From assembly GCA_022360735.1 (NCBI GenBank), contig JAKSCF010000378.1, positions 1 through 13,585 on the forward strand: a DNA stretch of 13,585 nucleotides, given 5' to 3'. Made by a program: the position numbers and the translations under genes. The notes beneath the pieces are model-generated. The model had not been told where the DNA came from and made no database searches. It saw only the letters and a program-made list of their open reading frames with translations. Origin of the DNA: Clostridia bacterium (GTDB lineage Bacteria; Bacillota_A; Clostridia; Peptostreptococcales; JAAYPU01). The first letter of the stretch is position 1. Each line of letters begins with the position of its first letter. Of this stretch, positions 6,686 to 13,585 are shown piece after piece.

Positions 6686-9226
6686 TTAAAAATGTGTCAG
6701 CATTGTTCTACTGATAATTTCATCTTGAACATCTTTGCAAAGCTCAACAAAGAATGCACTGTATCCTGCTACACGAACAATTAAGTCACGATACTTTTCC
6801 GGGTGCTTTTGAGCATCAATCAAAGTCTCATTGTCTAGGTAATTAAACTGCATTTCCCCATTGCCAAAAGCGCAAGCTGTACGAAGCAATGTGATAATAC
6901 CATCTTCGCCTTCCGGTGTATCAAGAAGACCTGACATGAGCTTGAAGTTGTGAACCTGACCAATGTTCATATTATCTACAGCCAGCTTTGAAACAGACTT
7001 GATAATAGCTGTTGGGCCTTTAAAATCCGCACCCTGTGTTGGGCTGATACCATCTGATAACGGCATCCACGCATTACGTCCATTAGCCGAAGCACCAGTT
7101 AACTGACCAAATGGTGTATTGTTTGAAATAGACAAAGTACCGTGGCTTAATACAGAGTATAAAGTCTTATATTGACGGTGATCCATTTCTGTAAAGTTAA
7201 TAAGGTCAGCTGCAATTAAGTCGGCGTAGTCATCATCATTACCATATTTAGGTGCATCTAAGCAGTCTTTTTTAAGCTGTTCATAGCCTACAAAGTCAGC
7301 CTTTAATGCTTCATTAAGCTGCTCAAGGGTATACTTCTTATCGTCATAAACTAACTTCTTGATAGCAGCCATAGAATCTGCATATGTTGCAAGACCAGAC
7401 CAAATAACACCAGGCCCAAAGTTATACATAGCACCACCGGCTGAAACGTCTTTTGCGTTTTCCATACAGCCTTCATACATGATGGACATTAATGGCTTTG
7501 GTGCCAATTCTTTATGTACGCGCTGTGATATAACCGTAGCGACACTGGTCAGCTTTGTAACATACTTTATTTGTTCCTTAACAGCATGTTCAAACTCTTC
7601 GTAAGTCTTGAAATTGCTTAGATTTCCCATATCTGGCGTGACCTGTTTACCATACCATAGCGGAACACCGTGGTTTAACGCAAGTTCAATACAAATGGGC
7701 CACTGAGTATATGCCGTTGAAGTCCACTGATATAGTCGGCCTGCCTTCTGAGGTTCAACACAGCCCATTAGGCAGTAATCACGCGCATCTTCTATAGAAA
7801 CACCCTTTGCCAGCATCATCTTGATGTGCGCATCATCAAAATGGCAAGCCGGGAATCCCATACCAGAGCGAACAACATCAACAATTTTTTTCAAATACTT
7901 CTGTGGTGACGTGCTGTGGATACGGGTAGCCAAAGATGGTTGATAAATCTTAACATGACGTACAGCATCCATTAGCAGATAAGTAAGATCATTTGTAGCA
8001 TCTTGACCATCACGGGTGACACCGCCAACGCACATGTTAACAAAAGGCTGGTAACCTGCAAAGAACTTTGAACCGCCTTCACTTGTAATCCACATCATTT
8101 CAGACATTTTAATCAGCATACTGCCTGCTAATTCAAATGCTTCAAATTCAGTCATACGGCCAGACTCTATGTCTGCCTTGTAGTACGGATACATATACTG
8201 ATCTACACGGCCTATTGACATACCTGTTTGATTTTCTTCAACTACTAGTAAGGACTCTATTGTCCAAACTGACTGAATCGCTTCCCAGAATGTACGAGGC
8301 TTATGAGCAGGAACCCATGCATTAACCTCAGAAATTTTCTGTAATTCTGCTTTGCGTTTAGGATTCGTTTCCTTTGCAGCCAATTGAGCTGCATAGTCTG
8401 ATAAACGCTTAGCATAAATCATGACACCTTCTGTAGTATCTATAATAGACTTATAGAAATATATCTTTTCAATATCATCCGGATTCTCATAATCCAATTT
8501 TGCTAAATGATCCTTTGCTTCTTGCTGAATATCCAGCATACCTTTCTTCATCAGTATTACATCGTATCCAGGGTTTGAATCACCACCACCATTTACTGCG
8601 TGGTAGGAACAGTCTGAAACAAATGATTCCCCTGACATTTCCCAAACACCGGCTTCGCGATACTGATCTTCGCAATATTCATCAACCGATTTGCCATCCC
8701 AGAAAGGAAATAGTTCTTCACGCATAATTTTTTTATCTTCCTCAGAGATATAAAATGGATCCTGAGGACGCGTACCAATGGTATCAATTTCATCAACCAT
8801 CCATCTCCATGCAATATCAGGAGAAAATGCTCCGGCACGGGGTGCACCATTAGGAGCACCTACAATCAGTTCATCGTCTTGTATAACCAAAGGGGCAGTT
8901 TCACAGCAATAACGGAAACACTTAGCACGTAATAAAATTTTAGGCATACCAGGGTTTTCTTTAGCAATTTTAGTAATAGCTCTGGCACGATAAGTCGTGA
9001 TAGAAGGAACATGCTTTAAGTAATTATCTTTCAATCTTTGTAAATGTTCTGTTATACCCTCCGGGACTCCGTCGCCATTAGCCGCACAAGCTGAGTGGCT
9101 CGCAGTCTCTTCTTTTGCAATTTCTTCGGAAACACTTTCGAACATCTTTATTAAAGATGCGCGTTCGTCTTGAGACATATTTTTGGTCGCTTCAGCTAAT
9201 TTATTTGAAAAATCACGAATATCCAA
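6686..9226 (-). CDS. cutC: Choline trimethylamine-lyase CutC (glycyl radical enzyme)
   Basis: 846 residues, the same length as Desulfovibrio alaskensis CutC. It splits choline to trimethylamine and acetaldehyde by radical chemistry in the compartment lumen. The residues I recall as essential are all present at the same numbers: glycyl radical Gly821 (R-V-A-G-Y-S), thiyl Cys489 and base Glu491 (M-G-C-V-E-P), and choline-pocket residues Tyr208, Asp216, Phe395 and Tyr506. This separates it from pyruvate formate-lyase and from glycerol or propanediol dehydratases. The N-terminal about 60 residues are a helix plus linker ([20 protein letters not shown]), conserved in the short CutC class and possibly a cargo signal; the longer N-terminus of Klebsiella CutC is absent. 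Translation starts at TTG (9224-9226) behind AGAGGTGG, and the start matches its homologue. The 104-base gap before it shows no terminator. Confidence 0.98.
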   Translation of the reverse strand: MDIRDFSNKLAEATKNMSQDERASLIKMFESVSEEIAKEETASHSACAANGDGVPEGITEHLQRLKDNYLKHVPSITTYRARAITKIAKENPGMPKILLRAKCFRYCCETAPLVIQDDELIVGAPNGAPRAGAFSPDIAWRWMVDEIDTIGTRPQDPFYISEEDKKIMREELFPFWDGKSVDEYCEDQYREAGVWEMSGESFVSDCSYHAVNGGGDSNPGYDVILMKKGMLDIQQEAKDHLAKLDYENPDDIEKIYFYKSIIDTTEGVMIYAKRLSDYAAQLAAKETNPKRKAELQKISEVNAWVPAHKPRTFWEAIQSVWTIESLLVVEENQTGMSIGRVDQYMYPYYKADIESGRMTEFEAFELAGSMLIKMSEMMWITSEGGSKFFAGYQPFVNMCVGGVTRDGQDATNDLTYLLMDAVRHVKIYQPSLATRIHSTSPQKYLKKIVDVVRSGMGFPACHFDDAHIKMMLAKGVSIEDARDYCLMGCVEPQKAGRLYQWTSTAYTQWPICIELALNHGVPLWYGKQVTPDMGNLSNFKTYEEFEHAVKEQIKYVTKLTSVATVISQRVHKELAPKPLMSIMYEGCMENAKDVSAGGAMYNFGPGVIWSGLATYADSMAAIKKLVYDDKKYTLEQLNEALKADFVGYEQLKKDCLDAPKYGNDDDYADLIAADLINFTEMDHRQYKTLYSVLSHGTLSISNNTPFGQLTGASANGRNAWMPLSDGISPTQGADFKGPTAIIKSVSKLAVDNMNIGQVHNFKLMSGLLDTPEGEDGIITLLRTACAFGNGEMQFNYLDNETLIDAQKHPEKYRDLIVRVAGYSAFFVELCKDVQDEIISRTMLTHF

Positions 9227-9330
9227 ATTCCCACCTCTTTCATAAAAAATGATTCATATTAAACATTTAATTAAGGTCTATTGACTTGTACATAAACCCA
9301 TATCTATGATTTACATGTTGCTCGATATAT

Positions 9331-10818
9331 TTAAAGTTCTTTGATGACACTTTCTAAAATACGTCGCAGCATCTGTATATTTTCTTGATTGCACGCCATT
9401 GGCCGTACTGCTTCGCACATGGAAGATTTCTCTTCTTTCCATACTTTATTTGTAATTTCCTCAGTTTTTCTCACACCATATCCCACTTTACGTATGTAAA
9501 TAAGATTCATAGGTGAAACATTATCGGAGGTAATACCTTCCCCAGCCGATCCACTGCCTAACGTCATTGCAGGAAATAGATTTGTAGTTGCTCCCATACT
9601 TCCAAAAGAAGCTGGCGTATTGACAAGTACTCTTCCTACCGGCTTTTTTAAGATAAACTGACGAATCACTTCTTCATCTTTTGAGTGAATGACAAGAGTA
9701 TGTCCGTTTCTTTCGCTAAGCAATAGCTCTATACATTTCTCGCAAGCATTCATCCAATCATCTTCTATATAGAAAGCCAATACCGGACAAAGCTTTTCTT
9801 TTGAGTAAGGATTCGTCTCAAAAACATATTTCTGTTCTGAAACCAGTAATACCACATGGTCAGAAACACAAAACCCTGCTCTTTTAGCTAATTCTTGTGC
9901 AGACTTTCCAACGGTTTGAGAGTTTGCACGTCCATTAGAAAGAAAAAGTATAGACCCAAGTTTTTGGGATTCATCTTCTGTCATAAAGTACGCCCCATTA
10001 TGCTGCAGTTCCCTTTTCACTTCATCTGCAATACAGCTGTCTACAACCATAGATTGTTCCGCTGCCGATACAATACCGTTATCAAAGGTCTTGCTGATAA
10101 TAATGTCGCTTACTGCTTGCTTTATGTCCGCTGTGCGTTCAATAAATGCCGGTCCATTGCCGGTTCCGCCATAAATCACCGGTTTTCCGGAATTATATGC
10201 TGCACTAAGCATTCCAGGAACGCCAGTATTCATAATTAATGAAGTTGACCGGTGATTCATGAGCTCTATTGTTCCGCTTTGCGTCACAGTATGCAGGTAT
10301 GCTAGTGCTCCTTCCGGCAATCCATAGCCTTCTGCTGCCCGAATCAAAATGTCCAGTGCTCTGGAAATTGTTTTCTTAGCTCTTGGATGTGGCGAGAAGA
10401 TGATAGCATTGCCAGACTTTATTGCAATCATAGCCTTATAAATAGTCGTTGAAACAGGGCTGGTTGCAGGACACAGTGCAATAATTACTCCCATAGGTAT
10501 ACCCACATCCATGGTCTTATTCTTTAAATCTTCTTTTATGATACCCACACAACGCATCCCTTTGAGTTCAGTGCTCAAATGCTCACACACAAACCGATTT
10601 TTGATATACTTATCTTGCCATATACCATAATCCGTTTCATCACTGGACATTTTGGCAAGTTCGCCTACATGTTTCTCAATCTCTTCACACATACGTTCAA
10701 CAATGGTATCCAGTCTTTCTTGTGAAAAGGTTGCCAGTTTTTTTTGTGCTTCTCGGGCATTTTCGACTAAAATCCGGGATTCCTGGATGGAGAGCAAATC
10801 ATTATCAATAATATTCAT
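9331..10818 (-). CDS. CoA-acylating aldehyde dehydrogenase homologue with Ser at the catalytic Cys position
   Basis: 495 residues of the AdhE/EutE/PduP aldehyde dehydrogenase family, expected to turn acetaldehyde and CoA into acetyl-CoA with NAD+. Recognisable segments are L-C-P-A-T-S-P-V-S-T-T-I (115-126), K-S-G-N-A-I-I-F-S-P-H-P (134-145), G-G-T-G-N-G-P-A (217-224) and K-T-F-D-N-G-I-V-S-A-A-E-Q (243-255). In AdhE the last reads NG-V-I-C-A-S-E-Q with Cys as nucleophile; here residue 251 is Ser, codon TCG at 10066-10068. The N-terminus lacks the PduP-type cargo peptide. Instead the last 19 residues (477-495, ending LRRILESVIKEL) form an amphipathic helix after a linker, as in glycyl-radical-compartment dehydrogenases. 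A good ribosome site (AAAGGAGAG) precedes the ATG. It lies between shell genes and cutC. Catalytic competence is doubtful; symbols such as cutF or cutB are not assigned because I cannot tell which. Confidence 0.9.
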   Translation of the reverse strand: MNIIDNDLLSIQESRILVENAREAQKKLATFSQERLDTIVERMCEEIEKHVGELAKMSSDETDYGIWQDKYIKNRFVCEHLSTELKGMRCVGIIKEDLKNKTMDVGIPMGVIIALCPATSPVSTTIYKAMIAIKSGNAIIFSPHPRAKKTISRALDILIRAAEGYGLPEGALAYLHTVTQSGTIELMNHRSTSLIMNTGVPGMLSAAYNSGKPVIYGGTGNGPAFIERTADIKQAVSDIIISKTFDNGIVSAAEQSMVVDSCIADEVKRELQHNGAYFMTEDESQKLGSILFLSNGRANSQTVGKSAQELAKRAGFCVSDHVVLLVSEQKYVFETNPYSKEKLCPVLAFYIEDDWMNACEKCIELLLSERNGHTLVIHSKDEEVIRQFILKKPVGRVLVNTPASFGSMGATTNLFPAMTLGSGSAGEGITSDNVSPMNLIYIRKVGYGVRKTEEITNKVWKEEKSSMCEAVRPMACNQENIQMLRRILESVIKEL

Positions 10819-10879
10819 TTTTTAACTCTCCTTTCTTAGCTCACCCATTTGTGAAACAAACTAGTTTTCATTGATAAAG

Positions 10880-11182
10880 CTAGGGAAGCAATTTATCTAA
10901 TGAGTAACGTGAAATAATTTTTTCAAGATCTTGATGTGGTCTTGCAATAACAACTGAACTATAAACTTCAGCACCCATATCTTCAACAGCCTTTACGCCA
11001 GTGCTTACAGCTGTTTTACATGCTCCTACATCCCCTCGAACCAATACAGAAATATATCCGGAAGCTACATTTTCATAACCAATTAGTTCAACATTAGCAG
11101 ATTTACACATAGCATCTGCAGCTTCTAAAACAAAAACAAGACCAAATGTTTCTATTAAACCTAAAGCTTCAAAATCACTCAT
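10880..11182 (-). CDS. BMC-H hexameric shell protein (second paralogue, Tyr at pore)
   Basis: 100 residues, one canonical BMC domain (EALGLIETFGLVFVLEAADA, then V-E-L-I-G-Y-E-N-V and V-R-G-D-V). It forms hexagonal facet tiles with a central pore. The pore loop reads A40-S-G-Y43-I, unlike the G-S-T-L loop of the preceding paralogue, which suggests a narrower or chemically different channel. The C-terminal tail R-P-H-Q-D-L-E-K is typical of major shell proteins. The ATG has AAGGAA about ten bases upstream. It lies 26 bases after the first BMC-H gene and 61 bases before the aldehyde dehydrogenase gene. Family assignment is certain; the transported molecule is not known. Confidence 0.96.
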   Translation of the reverse strand: MSDFEALGLIETFGLVFVLEAADAMCKSANVELIGYENVASGYISVLVRGDVGACKTAVSTGVKAVEDMGAEVYSSVVIARPHQDLEKIISRYSLDKLLP

Positions 11183-11208
11183 CTCTGTCGTTCCTTTCTT
11201 TTATTTTT

Positions 11209-11505
11209 TTATAGATCAATATCATGTACTGAAACAATGTCCCCAACGCTTTTAATAGGGCGCGGCATTATATTTTGAGCAGTTAGTTTCCCTATTGCTG
11301 CAGCAGCTTCAGAGCCTGCCTCTACAGATGCTCTAACAGCTGCAACATCCCCTTTTACCATTATCGTAACAAGCGTTGAACCTATGTTCTCATATGATAT
11401 CAGCTCAACATCGGCAGCCTTTAACATTTTATCCGCTGCTTCAATGGCAGGAACCATTCCCATTGTTTCAATAAGGCCTAATGCTTCTTCACCGTAGTAT
11501 CTCAT
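11209..11505 (-). CDS. BMC-H hexameric shell protein (first paralogue)
   Basis: 98 residues, one canonical BMC domain: EALGLIETMGMVPAIEAADK, then V-E-L-I-S-Y-E-N-I, V-K-G-D-V and the tail I-M-P-R-P. It is a PduA/EutM/CmcA-like major facet protein expected to be abundant in the shell. The pore loop is I41-G-S-T44-L. A short N-terminal R-Y-Y-G-E lead precedes the domain. A strong ribosome site (GGAAGGAGG) lies eight bases before the ATG. Upstream are a 12-base palindrome and a 19-bp hairpin that separate it from the transporter genes and might boost its expression. Close neighbour of the second BMC-H gene, with which it may form mixed facets. Confidence 0.96.
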   Translation of the reverse strand: MRYYGEEALGLIETMGMVPAIEAADKMLKAADVELISYENIGSTLVTIMVKGDVAAVRASVEAGSEAAAAIGKLTAQNIMPRPIKSVGDIVSVHDIDL

Positions 11506-11525
11506 TGTATTTCCTCCTTCCTTTC

Positions 11526-11537
11526 AAAACGCGTTTT
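11526..11537. repeat. Perfect 12-bp palindrome AAAACGCGTTTT
   Basis: A 12-base perfect palindrome, centred on CGCG, 20 bases before the first BMC-H start codon and just ahead of its ribosome site. It could be a protein-binding site or a weak hairpin. It is too short to call functional from sequence alone. Confidence 0.4.
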
Positions 11538-11543
11538 CTTTAT

Positions 11544-11587
11544 TTTTCAAGCAAAGGCATCCTAGTGGGATTGCCTCTGCCTGAAAA
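11544..11587 (-). promoter_or_regulatory. Long intercistronic hairpin before the shell genes
   Basis: On the minus-strand RNA, UUUUCAG GCAGAGGC (A bulge) AUCC pairs with GGAU GCCUUUGC UUGAAAA around the loop CACUA, about 19 base pairs including two G-U pairs that exist only on this strand. It starts seven bases after the stop of the winged-helix-like gene. The downstream sequence is AATAAAG, not a U-run, so a normal intrinsic terminator is unlikely. A mRNA stability element or RNase processing site that separates transporter from shell expression fits better. Read by eye only. Confidence 0.6.
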
Positions 11588-11593
11588 TATCTA

Positions 11594-11860
11594 TTAGTCC
11601 TTTATGTATTTATTAATCGTATCCGCACCTTCTTCGTGTGCATGATAGTAAACATTTAAATTTCCTGTTTCGTCCATTTCAAATCTTGTTTCTTCTAAAA
11701 GACCATTTGCTTCAGCTGTCATAATCGCTTCAATTACAGCCGGTTTTTTTAGTGCTTTAAAATGACCATATTGGCCTTTTAGCGCTTCTATAACGTCTTC
11801 TGCGCAAGCTTCTTTAACTTTTGTAAAATGTTTTAAAATAGCATAGTTAAGAGGTTTCAT
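11594..11860 (-). CDS. Small winged-helix-like protein of unknown function
   Basis: 88 residues from the ATG at 11860. GGAGG lies nine bases before this ATG but directly abuts the alternative ATG at 11869, so the shorter form is preferred. The sequence begins MKPLNYAILKHFTK and looks like a winged-helix fold: three predicted helices (about residues 4-14, 18-27 and 37-52), then a hairpin wing (EETRFEMDETGNLNVYYHAH) and a short end helix. I do not recognise the family. The TAA of the transporter gene is one base upstream of the ATG, so the two are translated together. A local regulator or an adaptor for the transporter are guesses. It has no membrane segment, no BMC domain and no metal motif. 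Confidence 0.8.
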   Translation of the reverse strand: MKPLNYAILKHFTKVKEACAEDVIEALKGQYGHFKALKKPAVIEAIMTAEANGLLEETRFEMDETGNLNVYYHAHEEGADTINKYIKD

Positions 11861-11861
11861 A

Positions 11862-12953
11862 TTACTCATCCTCCTTTTTTCTAAATAGGTCTAATGGATT
11901 CATGGCGATTACTAGAATACCAATAATCATAACAATAGCTGCAGCCCAAGCAATTGGAGGAATTGCCCAACCTTCTTGACCTACGAAAACGCCAAGTACT
12001 AACCAGCAAAAGAACGGGCCCCAGAATGAGTAGGCACCATTACAAGCCATACCAAGAGCAGCACCACACATACTGTTGCCTTTATACCATAGACTGTATG
12101 CAAACACTGCAAAGAATCCACTTACCACAAACCACTTCATTGCAACACCACTTGTTACCGCTTGTGATACAAGGTCACTAGATATTCCGAATCCCCCACC
12201 TGAAATGATTCCGAAAATAGGTACTAATATAATTAAGTTTGAAAGACCTGAAGTTACCTGGCGGATTGTTATACCAATCTCAGAGTCAATCATTGATGTT
12301 CCATAACCGGCAACACAGCCTTCAAGTCCCCATCCAAGAGCTGCAATAAATGCAATGCATATACCAAGTAACAGGCCATCGGGTGCATCTCCTCCAAGGC
12401 TTGTACTGCCAATCATAAAACTTGCTAAAAAGCAAATTGCAATACCCAGCATCATACGAGCATTTAATTCCTGCTTGAATAATATTCTAGCCAAAATAGC
12501 TCCAATAGCAGGGCAAAGAGCTGTGATAGGAATAACGATTGAACCAGCCATCTGCAATGCAACTACATAAGCTGTACTTGAAATAGGTCCTCCAACAAGA
12601 GCAGCAATGATCATTACTCTCCCTGGTTTAGTTGAAAGTGTTCTAAAGAAGTCTCCAAGTTTACCTTTTACCGCAGCAATACCTACACACCAAACAGCAC
12701 TTATGGTATCATTGATGGCACTACCTATGGCACCTAACATATAGGTTATAACAAAAGCTGATAACGCGGCGGTATTCGCACCATACCAATCAGCCCAAAC
12801 ACCGTTTGACATACCCAGCGTTAAGAATGCCGAATAAAGCCCATAACACATACCGGATAGTATGGCAACAAAAACACCTTTTTTAAAAAATTGCGATGAT
12901 AACTTCTTTTTAGCAGCAATTGCAGATGCATTTGCTCCTGTCACTTCGTTCAT
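11862..12953 (-). CDS. DMT/EamA-family membrane transporter, probable choline or amine transporter
   Basis: 363 residues from the ATG at 12953, which sits eight bases after AAGGGAG; a TTG at 12959 is too close to that site. About ten hydrophobic segments are visible, arranged as two EamA-like halves, for example FVAILSGMCYGLYSAFLTLG near the N-terminus, a long G-P-I-S-S-T-A-Y pair in the middle, and AAAIVMIIGILVIAMN near the end. It ends in a charged cytoplasmic tail (LFRKKEDE). The motif P-I-T-A-L-C-P-A-I-G-A-I-L-A-R is characteristic of drug/metabolite transporters. As first gene of a choline-cleaving operon it likely imports choline or exports trimethylamine, but the sequence does not show which. 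It overlaps the ribosome site of the following small gene. Confidence 0.9.
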   Translation of the reverse strand: MNEVTGANASAIAAKKKLSSQFFKKGVFVAILSGMCYGLYSAFLTLGMSNGVWADWYGANTAALSAFVITYMLGAIGSAINDTISAVWCVGIAAVKGKLGDFFRTLSTKPGRVMIIAALVGGPISSTAYVVALQMAGSIVIPITALCPAIGAILARILFKQELNARMMLGIAICFLASFMIGSTSLGGDAPDGLLLGICIAFIAALGWGLEGCVAGYGTSMIDSEIGITIRQVTSGLSNLIILVPIFGIISGGGFGISSDLVSQAVTSGVAMKWFVVSGFFAVFAYSLWYKGNSMCGAALGMACNGAYSFWGPFFCWLVLGVFVGQEGWAIPPIAWAAAIVMIIGILVIAMNPLDLFRKKEDE

Positions 12954-12959
12954 AAACAA

Positions 12960-13382
12960 AGCTCCCTTCTTTTTAAATGTATTATCATTAAATAAAAATT
13001 TTATAATGACAATTCTTTACATAGCATAAAAATGCTCCACCTTTTTTCACGGTATCTTACGAGTTTTCATGCAGAGCTTTATGCGATTTTGGGTTGGATA
13101 TACTTATATTGGACAAAAAAATAATTCACGCTATTAAGAATTAGCAGGAGAATGAATTTCTTATTATTGGTTATCAGACTTTTTTTTTAGAGTTTAAAGT
13201 TTATTTAGTAACGTATCTATCATAACCGAGCACAGCATTTTTTCATTGTATAAAGTGGTATACTATACTGCATAATATCCTTAAATTTTTTGATGTTATT
13301 GTACTATTGCTACTTTTTTGTACTAATGATTCAACATTGCATTTTTACCTTTATGATGGGAATATGATCCTATTTAATCAAT
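12960..13382. other. Intergenic region, no recognisable gene
   Basis: About 420 AT-rich bases between the transporter and the terminator at 13383. No frame on either strand looks like a gene; the longest starts are short peptides without good ribosome sites. It should hold the promoter of the minus-strand operon, but I find no convincing -35/-10 pair. Small elements seen are the repeats at 12981-13036, a GTATA-C-TATAC palindrome at 13258-13268, and a CCGAGCACA...TTTCATTG sequence (13226-13248) that recurs at 13403-13419. No regulator gene for the operon is in the window. Confidence 0.6.
12981..13013 (-). promoter_or_regulatory. AT-rich inverted repeat upstream of the operon's first gene
   Basis: Arms ATTATCATTA (12981-12990) and TAATGACAAT (13004-13013) are inverted copies with one mismatch that becomes a G-U pair in the minus-strand transcript. 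It lies 28 bases before the transporter ATG and just upstream of its ribosome site. It could be an operator or a 5'-leader hairpin. A -35-like TTGTCA occurs in the right arm, but no -10 box sits at normal spacing. A second small repeat, AGCAT-AAAA-ATGCT, is at 13023-13036. Confidence 0.35.
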
Positions 13383-13408
13383 AAAAAAAGCCCGGAAAAA
13401 ATCCGAGC
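13383..13408 (-). terminator. Rho-independent terminator (minus strand)
   Basis: On the minus strand the RNA reads GCUCGGA-UUUUU-UCCGGGC followed by seven U. The seven-pair stem is complete only on this strand, because one pair is G-U here and would be C-A on the plus strand. It would stop leftward transcription arriving from the right of the window before the choline operon begins. Confidence 0.75.
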
Positions 13409-13461
13409 ACATTTCATTGCAGATTTCCATTTTATCACATAAAATGAAAAAAGCTTATTTT

Positions 13462-13500
13462 AAAAAAAGCCGTCAACACAATGATTCATTGTGAGACAGC
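13462..13500 (-). terminator. Strong Rho-independent terminator (minus strand)
   Basis: Minus-strand stem GCUGUC...GACGGC (one G-U) continues, after a small internal loop, into the perfect arms TCATTGTG/CACAATGA (13477-13493, one-base centre), and ends in seven U (13462-13468). It terminates a leftward gene whose end should lie at or beyond 13500. Three possible reading frames entering from the right edge all stop at about 13525-13550, so which one is coding cannot be decided. Confidence 0.85.
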
Positions 13501-13585
13501 TTCATCTCATAACTCTCAACTTCTGTATAAATTACTTTATCCGTTTAACTGTTTGCTTTTTTCTTTTCCTCTTTCAGTGAAAGTG

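Noticed and set aside
6686..9226. Glycyl radical enzyme as pyruvate formate-lyase or glycerol/propanediol dehydratase
   Set aside because: The choline-pocket residues (Tyr208, Asp216, Phe395, Tyr506) and near-identical motifs to known CutC fit choline TMA-lyase only.
12954..12959. TTG start at 12959 for the transporter
   Set aside because: It is only two bases from the ribosome site; the ATG at 12953 has normal spacing.
13152..13190. Possible 12-residue plus-strand leader peptide (MNFLLLVIRLFF) behind AGGAG
   Set aside because: The ribosome site is only one base from the ATG and no plus-strand gene follows, so there is nothing for it to control.
13258..13268. GTATA-C-TATAC palindrome as an operator
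   Set aside because: It is an 11-base AT-rich palindrome that could occur by chance in this sequence, with no promoter placed next to it.
13501..13585. 3' end of a minus-strand gene entering from the right edge
   Set aside because: All three frames close within 60 bases and give short lysine-rich tails, so the true frame cannot be chosen; only the terminator is reported.
1..13585. CRISPR arrays, tRNA or rRNA genes, insertion sequences
   Set aside because: No spaced repeat array, cloverleaf, rRNA-like segment or transposase was seen on either strand.

Overview
The window is an AT-rich stretch in which every recognised gene lies on the minus strand. It is most of a choline-degrading glycyl-radical bacterial microcompartment (BMC) operon, read from right to left. 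The diagnostic genes are choline trimethylamine-lyase CutC (6686-9226) and its radical-SAM activase CutD (5597-6556). CutC is the short 846-residue form and keeps the residues I recall as catalytic and choline-binding in the Desulfovibrio alaskensis enzyme, at the same numbers. That points to the GRM1-type choline locus rather than the GRM2 type of Klebsiella, whose CutC is longer. Base composition, strong GGAGG-type ribosome sites and the gene set suggest an obligately anaerobic low-GC Bacillota (Clostridia). This is inference from gene content, not a species call.

Layout in transcription order. At the right end (13383-13585) are two hairpin-plus-U-run terminators that close transcription entering from off the window, then about 420 bases without a recognisable gene that should hold the operon promoter. 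Next come a ten-helix DMT/EamA transporter, a small winged-helix-like protein, a 19-bp intercistronic hairpin, and two hexameric shell proteins with different pores. They are followed by a CoA-acylating aldehyde dehydrogenase homologue that carries Ser where the catalytic Cys is expected, then cutC, a structured 120-base gap, and cutD. After cutD come an EutS/PduU-type shell protein, EutP-type GTPase, EutT-type adenosyltransferase-like protein, EutJ, a GrpU-like Fe-S shell protein, EutN vertex protein, a PduS/RnfC-like flavo-Fe-S protein, a PduT-like Fe-S trimeric shell protein, and eutQ, which is cut by the left window edge.

How they fit together: the transporter may move choline or trimethylamine. 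CutD activates CutC, which splits choline inside the shell to trimethylamine and acetaldehyde. Acetaldehyde would be disproportionated to acetyl-CoA/acetate and ethanol, with EutQ as a possible acetate kinase. The alcohol dehydrogenase, phosphotransacetylase and probably a second aldehyde dehydrogenase are not in this window. The shell is built from two BMC-H, one permuted EutS-type, one GrpU-like, one BMC-T and one BMC-P protein. PduS, PduT and the GrpU-like protein form an apparent iron-sulfur electron path across the shell.

Most interesting points: the Cys-to-Ser change in the aldehyde dehydrogenase (residue 251); two proteins of B12 metabolism (EutT-like, PduS-like) in a B12-independent pathway; an encapsulation-peptide-like frame continuing past the cutD stop; an N-terminal module shared in exact register by the EutT-like protein and EutQ; and three intercistronic RNA structures.
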